From the NCBI RefSeq assembly GCF_016595155.1, contig NZ_JAENGP010000001.1, positions 281,771 through 345,770 on the forward strand: a DNA stretch of 64,000 bases. Direction: 5' to 3'. This DNA is from Advenella mandrilli (GTDB taxonomy: Bacteria > Pseudomonadota > Gammaproteobacteria > Burkholderiales > Burkholderiaceae_B). The notes under the pieces were generated by a model. It was not told where the DNA came from. It did no database searches and saw nothing but the letters and a program-made list of their open reading frames with translations. The number at the start of each line of letters is the position of its first letter. Positions within the stretch are counted from its first letter, which is position 1. Shown one piece after another: positions 45,612-55,600 of this stretch. A program made the translations under genes and the position numbers.

Positions 45612-46412
45612 ATGGTTGAACATACAAATAAACGTTTTGAGGCAGATCTCGAAGATATTCGTTCACGCTTTCTCCGGATGGGCGGGTTGGTAGAGTCCAT
45701 GATTGCCGATGGCATCGATGTTCTGGCTACCGGCAATACTGTGGTCATGGAACGTATTTTCGAGCGTGAAAGGGAAGTTAACCAGCTTGAAGTCGAGATT
45801 GACCAGTCGATTACGCAGGTGATGGCACTTAACCAGCCAACCGCTGTTGACCTGCGTTTGCTATTGTCGGTCTCCAAAATGTTGACAGATATGGAACGCT
45901 CGGGTGATGAAGCCGAGAAAATTGCTAAAATGGCGCGTCGCCTTCATGAAACTAATCAGCGTTATGAGCCTGTAATTGAATTGCGTCATATGGCGGCAAG
46001 CGTTATTTCCATGTTGAATCGTTCTCTTGATTCCTTTGCCCGCCGCGATCCCATTCTGGCCGCTGAAGTGGTGCGTAGCGACAAATTGGTCGATAAAGAG
46101 TGGAAAGGTGTTTTACGTGAATTGATCAGCTATATGATTGAAGATCCCCGTACCATTTCTGGTAGTATTGATTTACTGTTTATTGCCCGTGCCCTTGAGC
46201 GTATTGGTGATCATGCCAAAAACATGGCCGAACGGGTGATTTATATGGTTCAGGGTGAAGACGTTCGTCACACGGGCGTTAAAAATGCCGAGTTACAGGC
46301 TCGCGGAGGCAGAGAAGCGGTAGAAGCCGCTAAAGAAGCCGCCAAAGAAGCCAAAGTTGTCAAGGTAGCACAGGCTGAGGCAAGCGAAGCCCCAAATACA
46401 AGCGAAGATTAA
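45612..46412 (+). CDS. phoU: Phosphate signalling regulator PhoU
   Basis: PhoU links the Pst phosphate transporter to the PhoR kinase and dampens the phosphate-starvation response. The 266-residue protein has two three-helix repeats with the metal motifs SGDEAEKIAKMARRLH and IGDHAKNMAERVIYM. It ends in a 42-residue Ala/Lys/Glu-rich tail (225-266) beyond the usual PhoU end. It is a single-gene unit here, behind its own Pho box and before a strong terminator; pst, phoB and phoR are not in the window. Confidence 0.96.
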   Translation: MVEHTNKRFEADLEDIRSRFLRMGGLVESMIADGIDVLATGNTVVMERIFEREREVNQLEVEIDQSITQVMALNQPTAVDLRLLLSVSKMLTDMERSGDEAEKIAKMARRLHETNQRYEPVIELRHMAASVISMLNRSLDSFARRDPILAAEVVRSDKLVDKEWKGVLRELISYMIEDPRTISGSIDLLFIARALERIGDHAKNMAERVIYMVQGEDVRHTGVKNAELQARGGREAVEAAKEAAKEAKVVKVAQAEASEAPNTSED

Positions 46413-46430
46413 GCGTCGCATTAGACAAAT

Positions 46431-46460
46431 AAAAAACAGCCTCATCAGAGGCTGTTTTTT
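46431..46460. terminator. Bidirectional terminator between phoU and yggX
   Basis: Arms AAAAAACAGCCTC and GAGGCTGTTTTTT pair perfectly over an ATCA loop, with T runs on both strands. It lies 19 bases after phoU and 22 after the convergent yggX. Confidence 0.93.
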
Positions 46461-46481
46461 ATGCTTAAGCAATTGTCAAAC

Positions 46482-46754
46482 TTAGTTTGACGGTGGTACG
46501 TAGCCCTGGGCTTCAATGTTGGCATCTTCAAACAGATAGCTTTCCATTTGCTGCTGCAGATATTTGCGCGCGCGGGCATCGGCCAGGTTAAGGCGGTTTT
46601 CATTCACAATACGGGTTTGGATTTCGGTCCAGGCGATCCAGGCTTCCTTGGAAATGGATTGCCAGATTTTAACACCCAAGTCACCAGGATACGGAGGATA
46701 GTCCAGGCCTTCAGCTTCTTTTTTAAGTTTTACACATTGAACAAGACGTGCCAT
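46482..46754 (-). CDS. yggX: Oxidative damage protection / Fe(II)-trafficking protein YggX
   Basis: YggX protects iron-sulfur clusters from oxidative damage. The 90-residue protein has the family pattern [20 protein letters not shown], then [20 protein letters not shown] and [16 protein letters not shown], with the conserved Cys7. Length matches E. coli YggX (91). It starts 12 bases after argA on the minus strand and probably shares its transcript, an arrangement without an obvious functional link. Confidence 0.95.
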   Translation of the reverse strand: MARLVQCVKLKKEAEGLDYPPYPGDLGVKIWQSISKEAWIAWTEIQTRIVNENRLNLADARARKYLQQQMESYLFEDANIEAQGYVPPSN

Positions 46755-46766
46755 TTTGCTACCTTA

Positions 46767-48122
46767 TTAAAGTTTCTTGATAAAAATTAGACTGTTTCTG
46801 GATCGATTGTAGTTCATTTGCTTTTCAGCAGGCAAATCATTGATGGTTCCCTGAACAAAGCCGCGTTTGACAAACCAGTGAGAGGTTCGGGTGGTGAGCA
46901 CGAACAGGCGTTTTACACCCAAAGCACGAGCCTTGTTTTCTGCATGGCGCAACAGGATTTCCCCTTCACCACTGCCTTGCCAATCAGGATTGACAATTAG
47001 GCAGGCCATTTCGGCCATTTTGGATTCAGGGTAAGGAATTAGTGAAACACAGCCATAAATAATGCCATCATGCTCAAGAATCGTGAATTTCTCCACATCG
47101 CGCTCAATTACGTTGAGACCGCGCGGAACCAGCGTTCCGTCGGCTTCCAGGGGTTCAATCAGGCTGACAATTGCACCAATATCATCAACGGTGGCAGGGC
47201 GAAGGTCATCCAGCGTGTCTTCCACCACCATGGTGCCCACACCATCGTGGGTGAAGTACTCAAGCAAAACGCTGCCATCAAGTTCGTAAGGAATCAGGTG
47301 AGCCCGCTTGACGCCACGTTTGACGGCTGTTGAAGCATGCTGCAGGAAAGTGACCGTGTCCTCATCAAGATGTCCTTGCCTGATCAGGTTGTCAGCATCT
47401 TCACGGGCAATTTCTGTAATTACATTGCCCTGGGGGTCTTTCAAAATGCTGTTCCTGGTCATGAAAATCAGTTTGTCGGCTTGAAGGGCAACGGCCGTAT
47501 TGGTGGCCAGGTCTTCCATGGGCAAGTTGAAAGCCTCGCCAGTGGGCGAGAATCCAATGGGTGACATTAATAAAACCGCGCCATGAGAAATGATTTTTTT
47601 CATGGCATTAAGGTTGAATTTACGTACTTTGCCCGAATGTTTGTAATCGACCCCATCAATAACACCAACTGGCTGGGCAGTCACGAAGTTTCCTGAAATA
47701 ATATGGATGTGCGCGTTGGACATGGGGGTATTGGGCAGGCCCTGGCTGAAAGCGGCTTCGATATCCAGGCGGATTTCACCAGCCGCTTCCTTGGCACATT
47801 CCAGTGCTTCGGGGCTGGTGGGTTCAATGCCTCGGCCAAACTGGTACTCAAAACCTTTCAGTTTTAGCTGTTCGTTAACCTGGGGAAGCGAGCCGTGTAC
47901 CAGCACCAGGTGAACACCCAAGGCTGTTAGTAGTGATAAATCCTGAATTAAGGCATTCAGGGCACCCGCCTGTACCAAGTCTCCACCAAAGCCGACAACA
48001 AATGTTTTTCCGCGTAAGGTATGGACATATGGCGCGACTTCCCGAAACCATCGGACGAACTGTGCCGGGGCAAATTCAGGGGCGTCTAGGGCAGAATAGG
48101 TTGCGGGTTCGTTTGTGCTCAT
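46767..48122 (-). CDS. argA: N-acetylglutamate synthase
   Basis: ArgA acetylates glutamate with acetyl-CoA, the first step of arginine synthesis, and is feedback-inhibited by arginine. The 451-residue protein has an N-terminal amino acid kinase domain (GKTFVVGFGGDLVQAGALN) and a C-terminal GNAT acetyltransferase domain from about 300 (ACLIVNPDWQGSGEGEILL). This two-domain form with conserved spacing is the classical ArgA. It is divergent from hrpA with only about 31 bases between starts. Confidence 0.95.
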   Translation of the reverse strand: MSTNEPATYSALDAPEFAPAQFVRWFREVAPYVHTLRGKTFVVGFGGDLVQAGALNALIQDLSLLTALGVHLVLVHGSLPQVNEQLKLKGFEYQFGRGIEPTSPEALECAKEAAGEIRLDIEAAFSQGLPNTPMSNAHIHIISGNFVTAQPVGVIDGVDYKHSGKVRKFNLNAMKKIISHGAVLLMSPIGFSPTGEAFNLPMEDLATNTAVALQADKLIFMTRNSILKDPQGNVITEIAREDADNLIRQGHLDEDTVTFLQHASTAVKRGVKRAHLIPYELDGSVLLEYFTHDGVGTMVVEDTLDDLRPATVDDIGAIVSLIEPLEADGTLVPRGLNVIERDVEKFTILEHDGIIYGCVSLIPYPESKMAEMACLIVNPDWQGSGEGEILLRHAENKARALGVKRLFVLTTRTSHWFVKRGFVQGTINDLPAEKQMNYNRSRNSLIFIKKL

Positions 48123-48153
48123 GGTGTTAAGTTACAATCCTGTGTGACTAAAA

Positions 48154-51100
48154 ATGAAATATGGCCCAGTTTTGATAATAAAAAGTCAAGGCAAAATTAT
48201 AATGTGGGCTAGACTTAAAGATAAATTATTTATGCATAAAAATGTTGTTTCGAATCATAGTGGCACAAAACAAACGCCAGATGAACAGGCGCCTGTGCGA
48301 TTGCCACCTTTCATTACTTACCCTGAAGAGCTTCCTGTCAGTGCGAAAAGGTCGGAAATTGCCAAGGCGCTTCAAGCCCATCAGGTAATTATTGTATGTG
48401 GTGAGACCGGTTCGGGCAAAACAACCCAGTTACCAAAAATCTGTCTTGAACTGGGGCGTGGCCTGAAAGGCATGATTGGCCATACCCAGCCGCGCAGGCT
48501 GGCCGCCACGTCAGTGGCCAAGCGTATCGCCCAGGAACTGAATACACCCATCGGTGAATGGGTGGGGTACCAGATTCGTTTTAGCGACAAAACCGGTCCT
48601 GGTGCTGCCATCAAGCTAATGACCGATGGTATTTTGCTGGCTGAATCACAGCGCGATCCCTTGCTCAGGCGATACGATACGATCATTATCGACGAAGCCC
48701 ATGAGCGCAGCCTGAATATTGACTTTTTGCTTGGGTTTTTAAAGCAGTTGCTGTCCCGGCGCAAAGACCTGAAATTAATCATTACCTCGGCCACTATTGA
48801 TGCTGATCGTTTTGCCACGCATTTTGCCGGTAAAAACGGGCAAAAGGCACCGGTCATCGAAGTCTCGGGCCGTTTGTATCCGGTCGAAGTGCGTTACCGC
48901 CCCATCCGGTTTTTTGAGGATGAGCAAAGTCCTGGGGCGCAGCCTGAATCCAGTCGCTTGGCCCAGGATGAAGAAAAAGACCTGATTGATGGCATTGTTG
49001 ATGCCGTTGATGAGTGTGCGCAGCATGGGCCAGGTGATATATTGGTTTTCTTGCCCGGAGAAAGGGAAATCCGCGAAGCTGCCGAGTCCCTGCGCAAGCA
49101 GCATCCGGCTGGCACGATGGTGCTGCCTTTGTTTGCCCGCATGTCGCAGGCAGACCAGGAACGTATTTTTCATCCTTCCACTAACCAGCGCCGGGTAATT
49201 CTGGCCACCAATGTGGCTGAAACCTCGCTAACGGTGCCGGGCATCCGTTTTGTGATTGATAGTGGCCTGGCCAGGGTCAAGCGCTATTCATGGCGTAACA
49301 AGGTTGAACAGTTACAAATCGAGCCGGTCAGTCAGGCCTCGGCCAACCAGCGGGCAGGACGGTGTGGACGTCTTGGACCGGGTGTTTGTATCCGTCTTTA
49401 TGATGAAGATGATTTTAAGCTGCGAACGCCGTTTACCGATCCGGAAATCCTGCGTTCTTCCCTGGCTTCGGTCATTTTGCGCATGAAAGCATTGCGCCTT
49501 AAAGAGATTGAGCAGTTCCCCTTTGTCGACAAGCCAAGTGGCAAAGCCATTGCCGATGGTTATCACCTTTTGCAAGAGCTGGGGGCGATTGATGACGCCA
49601 ACAAACTGACACCTGTCGGCCATAGCCTGGCCAAGTTGCCGGTTGATCCGCGGCTTGCCCGCATGATTCTGGCCGCCCGGGAGCACCAGTGTCTAGGTGA
49701 AATACTGGTGATTGCTTCGGCGCTATCCATTCAAGACCCTAGAGAGCGTCCTTTTAACGCCAAAGAAGCCAGTGACCAGGCGCATGCCAAATTCAAGGAT
49801 GAGAAATCCGAGTTCATGTCTTACCTGAAGCTTTGGAACTGGTATAACGAGGCGGTTGCGCACAAAGTTTCCCAAAGAAAACTGGTTGAAAAACTCAGGA
49901 CTTCTTTTCTGTCACCTTTGCGCTTGCGTGAATGGCATGATGTGCATACCCAGTTGCACAGCCTGGTTCGGGAGCAGGGGTGGCGGCTTAACCAGACCGA
50001 TGCCACGTTTGAGCAGATTCACAAGGGATTGCTAACCGGCTTGCTGGGCAATCTGGGTTGCAAAAGCGATGAATCCCCGCATTACCAGGGCGCGCGCGAA
50101 ATTCGTTTTTTTATCCATCCGGGTTCGGCGCTGGTTAAAAAAGCGGGCAAGTGGATCGTGGCGGCAGAATTGGTTGAAACGTCGCGGCTGTTTGCGCGAT
50201 GCATTGCTCAAATTGATCCGCGCTGGATAGAATCCATTGGCAGTCATTTATTGAAAAAACAATGGTCTGATCCTGCATGGAACGCAAAGCTGGGACAAGT
50301 ACAGGCCAATGAAAGGGCCAGTTTGTACGGCTTACAAATTTATCATGGACGCAAGGTGCATTATGGTCGGATAGCGCCGGCCGAGTCACGGGAAATCTTT
50401 ATTCGTGATGCCCTGGTGGCTGGCGGGATTGAGTCAAAATTACCGTTTATTGTGCGTAACAACCGTTTGATACGGGAAATTGAAAAACTGGAGCATAAGT
50501 CGCGCAGGCCCGATATTCTGGTTGATGACGGGCTGATTTTTGCTTTTTATAACAAGCTTATTCCCGAAGATATATACCAGACCGCCACACTTGAAAGCTG
50601 GTATAAAGACTTGCCGGTGGCTAACCAACAGGCGTTGGTTTTGAACCGGGATGATTTGATGCGCCATGAAGCAACCGGCGTGACCACCGATGTATTTCCC
50701 AAAAAATGCGTATGGGATGGCATTGACCTGTCCCTTGATTATCATTTTGAACCGGGTTCACCGCGTGACGGGGTGACCATGACGATTCCCGTGTATGCCC
50801 TTAACCAGATCGACAGCACACGTTGCCAGTGGCTGGTGCCGGGCATGCTTAAAGAAAAGGTGCATTTGTTACTTAAGTCATTGCCACAAAAACTGCGCCG
50901 TCACTGCGTTCCGCTGCCCGATTATGCCACCGGTTTTCACCAGCGCTGGTTTGAACGGCTGGCCAACCCGGGCATGGCCCTCACAAGCGCCATTGCGGAA
51001 GATATCTGGGCCGAGTGCAAGGTTCGGGTAAAAGAAGAAGATTTCAAGATTGAAACATTGCCCGTGCATTTGTTCATGAACTTCAAGGTAATTGATGAAC

Positions 51101-52071
51101 ACGGGCGAATGCTGTCGGCTGGCCGTAACCTTAATCAGCTTAAGGCCGAACATGGCATGCAGGCGCAGGAAACTTTCCAGCGGCTGGCCAGCAAAGACCG
51201 CGATGTTGCCCAGGTGCTGGCCAGTGAAAACATTACCGAATGGAATTTTGGCCAATTGCCCGAATTGCTGGAAATCAAAAAGAAAAACCAGTCATTCATT
51301 GGTTATCCGGCGTTGGTGGATAATGGGCAGTCCTGTGACCTGGATGTGTTTGACGACCTTGAAACGGCCCGTCAGAAGCATCAGGCCGGGTTGTTGCGGC
51401 TTTTTCGTATTGCTCTGAAAGACCAGCTTAAATTCCTCAGCAAGAATATTACCGACTTGACGCGCATGAGCATGATTTATATGCCCCTGGGCTCACAGGA
51501 AGATTTGCGTGACCAGATTGTTGACTGCGCCCTGATGCAAGCTTGTCTGCTTAGTCCTTTACCTGAAGATGCGGGGGCATTTGAGCAAAGGAAACAGGAT
51601 GCCAAAGGGCGTCTGGGCCTGTTAATCCAGGAAATTGCCCGTCTTGCCGGCACGATTCTGGCAGAGTGGGCTGTGGTGCAAAAAAAGCTTCCACCAATTA
51701 AATCGCACAAGCAGGCTTATGAAGATATGGTGGCTAACCTGGGACTGCTGATGAGCAAGGGTTTCCTGAAAAAAAATCCCTATGCACAATTGGTGCATTT
51801 CCCCCGCTATCTTAAAGCCAGTTCGGCAAGAATAGATAAATTGCGCAATGATCCTGCGCGTGATACCCGGATGATGGCGGATATGGCGCCTTTGCTGGTT
51901 AATTACCAGCGAATGCGAAATTCGCTCAAAGGCGCCCCTGATGAACGCCTTGACGACTTTCAGTGGCTGTTGCAAGAGCTGCGTGTCGCCCTTTTTGCCC
52001 AGGAACTCAGAACCCCCATGCCTGTATCGGTCAAGCGCTTGCAAAAGGCGTGGGAAACCATTATTCGTTGA
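48154..52071 (+). CDS. hrpA: ATP-dependent RNA helicase HrpA
   Basis: HrpA is a DEAH-box helicase acting on structured RNA and stalled ribosomes. In the longest frame it has 1305 residues, with GETGSGKT at 83-90, DEAH at 180-183, SATI, the QRAGRCGR motif VI and the long C-terminal HA2/OB and DUF3418 regions. The start is uncertain: ATG codons at 48154, 48202 and 48232 are all in frame, and the one at 48202 has the best Shine-Dalgarno (AAGG at 48188-48191). Total length fits E. coli HrpA (1300). Confidence 0.94.
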   Translation: MKYGPVLIIKSQGKIIMWARLKDKLFMHKNVVSNHSGTKQTPDEQAPVRLPPFITYPEELPVSAKRSEIAKALQAHQVIIVCGETGSGKTTQLPKICLELGRGLKGMIGHTQPRRLAATSVAKRIAQELNTPIGEWVGYQIRFSDKTGPGAAIKLMTDGILLAESQRDPLLRRYDTIIIDEAHERSLNIDFLLGFLKQLLSRRKDLKLIITSATIDADRFATHFAGKNGQKAPVIEVSGRLYPVEVRYRPIRFFEDEQSPGAQPESSRLAQDEEKDLIDGIVDAVDECAQHGPGDILVFLPGEREIREAAESLRKQHPAGTMVLPLFARMSQADQERIFHPSTNQRRVILATNVAETSLTVPGIRFVIDSGLARVKRYSWRNKVEQLQIEPVSQASANQRAGRCGRLGPGVCIRLYDEDDFKLRTPFTDPEILRSSLASVILRMKALRLKEIEQFPFVDKPSGKAIADGYHLLQELGAIDDANKLTPVGHSLAKLPVDPRLARMILAAREHQCLGEILVIASALSIQDPRERPFNAKEASDQAHAKFKDEKSEFMSYLKLWNWYNEAVAHKVSQRKLVEKLRTSFLSPLRLREWHDVHTQLHSLVREQGWRLNQTDATFEQIHKGLLTGLLGNLGCKSDESPHYQGAREIRFFIHPGSALVKKAGKWIVAAELVETSRLFARCIAQIDPRWIESIGSHLLKKQWSDPAWNAKLGQVQANERASLYGLQIYHGRKVHYGRIAPAESREIFIRDALVAGGIESKLPFIVRNNRLIREIEKLEHKSRRPDILVDDGLIFAFYNKLIPEDIYQTATLESWYKDLPVANQQALVLNRDDLMRHEATGVTTDVFPKKCVWDGIDLSLDYHFEPGSPRDGVTMTIPVYALNQIDSTRCQWLVPGMLKEKVHLLLKSLPQKLRRHCVPLPDYATGFHQRWFERLANPGMALTSAIAEDIWAECKVRVKEEDFKIETLPVHLFMNFKVIDEHGRMLSAGRNLNQLKAEHGMQAQETFQRLASKDRDVAQVLASENITEWNFGQLPELLEIKKKNQSFIGYPALVDNGQSCDLDVFDDLETARQKHQAGLLRLFRIALKDQLKFLSKNITDLTRMSMIYMPLGSQEDLRDQIVDCALMQACLLSPLPEDAGAFEQRKQDAKGRLGLLIQEIARLAGTILAEWAVVQKKLPPIKSHKQAYEDMVANLGLLMSKGFLKKNPYAQLVHFPRYLKASSARIDKLRNDPARDTRMMADMAPLLVNYQRMRNSLKGAPDERLDDFQWLLQELRVALFAQELRTPMPVSVKRLQKAWETIIR

Positions 52072-52084
52072 TACAATTCTGTCC

Positions 52085-55000
52085 ATGACTTCAGAAAATA
52101 CTCCCCCATTATTTGTCCATTTGCGTGCCCACTCCGAGTTCTCGGTGGTCGATGGCATTGCCCGCCTTGATGACCTGATTGGCCAGGCGGCCAAGTTCGG
52201 CCAGCCGGCACTGGCGGTGACCGATTTAGGCAATCTTTTTGGTTTCGTCAAACTTTATAAAAGTGCACGTGGCAAAGGTATCAAGCCGATTGCCGGCAGT
52301 GATGTGTGGTTAAGCAATGATCAGGATCGTGAAAAACCGTACCGCTGTTTGCTGCTGGTTAAAAACCACCAGGGCTACAATAATCTGTGCGAATTGCTAT
52401 CCCAGGCCTGGATTAACAACCAATACAAGGGCAGGGCAGAAATCAGGAAAGAATGGCTTCGTGAAATGGGGGCGGGCCTGATCATGCTTTCTGGCGGTCG
52501 CCAGGGTGATATTGGCCAGGCGCTTGAGGTTGGCAACCAGGAATTGGCCAGTTCTTTGGCCAAAGAATGGTCTGGGCTGTTTCCTGACGCCTTTTATATT
52601 GAGTTGCAGCGGGCCGGCTTCGAGGCCGATGAAGCTTATGTGCAAGATGCTGTCAAGCTGGCCGCAGAGTGCAATTTACCGGTAGTGGCCACGCATCCCA
52701 TCCAGTTTCTGAAGAAAGAAGATTACCGGGTTCATGAGGCCCGGGTTTGTATTTCTGACGGAGAGTTGTTGGGCAATCAGAAACGGGTCAGGCGTTTTAC
52801 CGAAGAGCAGTACATGCCCAGTTCAGCAGAAATGGCACGTAAGTTCCAGGATATTCCAACCGCACTTGAAAATGCAGTTGAAATTGCCAAGCGTTGTAAC
52901 CTGACCCTGGTGCTGGGTCAGCCGCAATTGCCCATATTTCCTACGCCTGACGGCATTACCCTTGATGATTATCTGGTTCAGCTGGCTGAAGAAGGGCTGG
53001 CCCAGCGGATGGCGTTGTTATATCCTGATAAAACAGAAAGGGAAAAGCAGTATCCCACCTATCTTGAACGACTTCAATGGGAATGTAAAACGATTATCCA
53101 GATGGGATTCCCGGGTTATTTTCTGATTGTTCAGGACTTTATCAACTGGGGTAAAAGCAATGGCGTTCCGGTAGGTCCTGGCCGTGGTTCGGGTGCGGGT
53201 TCCCTGGTCGCGTATTCGTTGGGGATTACCGACCTTGATCCTATTCGCTATGACTTGCTGTTCGAACGGTTCCTTAACCCCGAACGGGTTTCCATGCCCG
53301 ACTTCGATATTGACTTCTGCCAGGATAATCGCGAAAAAGTCATTGAGTACGTAAAAGATAAATATGGTCGCGAGGCCGTCAGCCAGATTGCCACGTTTGG
53401 TACGCTGGGCGCCAAGGCGGTCGTGCGTGATGTGGGGCGGGTACTTGAATTACCCTATTCCCTGTGTGACGGTTTGTCCAAACTCATTCCGTTCAACCCG
53501 GCCAACCCGTGGTCCCTTGAGAAAACACTGGCCGAAGAGCCGGAATTCAGGCGTCGTTATGAGACCGATGAAGAAGTAAAAGCGCTGGTTGACCTGGCCA
53601 GACCGCTTGAGGGTTTGACGCGAAACATTGGTATGCACGCCGGTGGCGTACTGATTGCACCGGGTAAATTAACGGATTTTTGCCCGCTTTATTGCCAGCC
53701 TGGTCATGACGCCAGTGTGGTGTCGCAGTATGACAAGGGAGACGTTGAAGATGTTGGCCTGGTCAAATTTGACTTTCTGGGCCTGCGCAACCTGACGATT
53801 CTGGACTGGGCGGTACGGTATGTGCGCCGCTTCAACGAGAGTCAGCGCGACTTTGACGTGATGGCATTGCCGCTGGATGATCCCGAAGCTTACCGGATTC
53901 TTTGTGAAGGAAACACCACCGCGGTGTTTCAGCTGGAATCCCGGGGCATGAAAGAACTGTTGAAGAAACTGCTGCCCAGTACGTTTGAAGACATTATTGC
54001 GATGCTGGCCCTGTATCGGCCTGGACCACTAGAGTCGGGCATGGTGGATGACTTCGTGAATCGTAAGCACGGACGGGCAACGGTGGATTATTTCCACCCC
54101 GATCTTGAGTCCACCTTAAACAGCACCTATGGCGTGATCGTCTATCAGGAACAGGTGATGCTGATCTCCCAGATTATTGGTGGTTACAGTCTGGGGGGCG
54201 CCGATTTGCTGCGTCGGGCGATGGGTAAGAAAAAGCCCGAAGAAATGGCCAAACACCGGGAGTTGTTTGAAAAAGGGGCCATTGAAAAGGGCTATGACGG
54301 TGAACTGGCGGTTACGCTGTTTGACCTGATGGAAAAATTTGCCGGCTATGGATTCAACAAGAGTCACTCGGCGGCTTATGCACTGATTGCCTACCAGACT
54401 GCCTGGCTAAAGGCCTATCATCCGGCTGAGTTTATTTCAGCCACCATTTCATCGGATATGGATGATACCGACAAGGTGCAGATTTTCTGGCGTGATGCGG
54501 TTGATAATGGACTGACTGTTTTGCCGCCCGATGTCAACCAGTCTGTTTTCCGCTTTGAGCCTGTGATTGACGAATACGCGGCAAGGGGAGAGCCGCCCAG
54601 AACCATTCGTTATGGTCTGGGTGCCGTCAAGGGTACAGGTCAGGGGGCAGTTGAAGAAATTTTGCGTACCCGTGAAGAAGGCGGACCCTTCGTGGATTTA
54701 TATGATTTTTGTAAGCGGGTAGACCGGCATAGCGTCAACCGGCGCACCATGGAAGCGCTGATTCGTGCCGGGGCATTCGATACCATTGATGCCAACCGTT
54801 CGGCGTTGCTGGGTGCGTTGGCTCATGCGATTGATGCGGCAGACCAAGCCGAAAAAAGCGCTAACCAAGTGTCATTGTTTGGCGATGATTCCAGCACAAT
54901 TGTTCAGCATGAAATGGGCAAGGTCAAGCCATGGTCCCTGCATGCCCAGCTGATTGAAGAAAAAAATGCCCTGGGTTTTTTCTTTAGCCATCACCTGTTT

Positions 55001-55600
55001 GAGGTATGGCGTGATGAAGTGCGCCGATTTATTCCGGGTACTTTGGCCAAATTGCAAGAGTCGCGTGATTTGCAGTGGATAGCGGGGGTGCTTATTGGCA
55101 TTCGAAGCTTTACCCTTAAACAGGAAACCAAATCCGGAGAAAACCGTCTTTATTTCCTTCTGGTTGATGACGGAACGGCGCAAATTGAAGTGCTCTGTCC
55201 GTCTTCTGTCTATGAAACGCACCGGCATCGACTTAAAACCGACCAGTTATTGATTGCACAGATCAAGGTTAAGACCAATAAATTCACGGGTGTATTGCGT
55301 ATATCGGTGGAAAACCTTTATGACCTGCAACTGGCCCGTGAGGAAAAAGCCCGAAGCCTGCAAATCAGCCTTAACAAAGAAGTTAGTGTGACGTCGCTCA
55401 AGGCCTTGCTTAATCCTTATCGGGCCGAGCCTGAAAATGGCGTGCCTGGCGTACGGGTTCAGTTAAATTTGCAATCTCCCAAGGGCTTTCGTTGTGAAGT
55501 TGTTCTGGGCGAAGAATGGCGGGTGCGCATGGCTGATACGCTGTTTGAAAAAATTGAAACTACAAAACAATATGGTGAATTCGAGGTCATTTACGAATGA
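52085..55600 (+). CDS. dnaE: DNA polymerase III alpha subunit
   Basis: DnaE is the replicative polymerase. From the ATG at 52085, 14 bases after the hrpA stop, it has 1171 residues, the normal DnaE length; an upstream in-frame start inside hrpA would add 48 unrelated residues. It has the PHP domain (FVHLRAHSEFSVVDGIARLD), the catalytic Asp motif PDFDIDFCQ near residue 405, the GPGRGSGAGSLVAYSLGITD segment, helix-hairpin-helix and OB-fold regions, and a beta-clamp-binding QVSLF. Its last four bases overlap the following glycosyltransferase gene. Confidence 0.98.
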   Translation: MTSENTPPLFVHLRAHSEFSVVDGIARLDDLIGQAAKFGQPALAVTDLGNLFGFVKLYKSARGKGIKPIAGSDVWLSNDQDREKPYRCLLLVKNHQGYNNLCELLSQAWINNQYKGRAEIRKEWLREMGAGLIMLSGGRQGDIGQALEVGNQELASSLAKEWSGLFPDAFYIELQRAGFEADEAYVQDAVKLAAECNLPVVATHPIQFLKKEDYRVHEARVCISDGELLGNQKRVRRFTEEQYMPSSAEMARKFQDIPTALENAVEIAKRCNLTLVLGQPQLPIFPTPDGITLDDYLVQLAEEGLAQRMALLYPDKTEREKQYPTYLERLQWECKTIIQMGFPGYFLIVQDFINWGKSNGVPVGPGRGSGAGSLVAYSLGITDLDPIRYDLLFERFLNPERVSMPDFDIDFCQDNREKVIEYVKDKYGREAVSQIATFGTLGAKAVVRDVGRVLELPYSLCDGLSKLIPFNPANPWSLEKTLAEEPEFRRRYETDEEVKALVDLARPLEGLTRNIGMHAGGVLIAPGKLTDFCPLYCQPGHDASVVSQYDKGDVEDVGLVKFDFLGLRNLTILDWAVRYVRRFNESQRDFDVMALPLDDPEAYRILCEGNTTAVFQLESRGMKELLKKLLPSTFEDIIAMLALYRPGPLESGMVDDFVNRKHGRATVDYFHPDLESTLNSTYGVIVYQEQVMLISQIIGGYSLGGADLLRRAMGKKKPEEMAKHRELFEKGAIEKGYDGELAVTLFDLMEKFAGYGFNKSHSAAYALIAYQTAWLKAYHPAEFISATISSDMDDTDKVQIFWRDAVDNGLTVLPPDVNQSVFRFEPVIDEYAARGEPPRTIRYGLGAVKGTGQGAVEEILRTREEGGPFVDLYDFCKRVDRHSVNRRTMEALIRAGAFDTIDANRSALLGALAHAIDAADQAEKSANQVSLFGDDSSTIVQHEMGKVKPWSLHAQLIEEKNALGFFFSHHLFEVWRDEVRRFIPGTLAKLQESRDLQWIAGVLIGIRSFTLKQETKSGENRLYFLLVDDGTAQIEVLCPSSVYETHRHRLKTDQLLIAQIKVKTNKFTGVLRISVENLYDLQLAREEKARSLQISLNKEVSVTSLKALLNPYRAEPENGVPGVRVQLNLQSPKGFRCEVVLGEEWRVRMADTLFEKIETTKQYGEFEVIYE

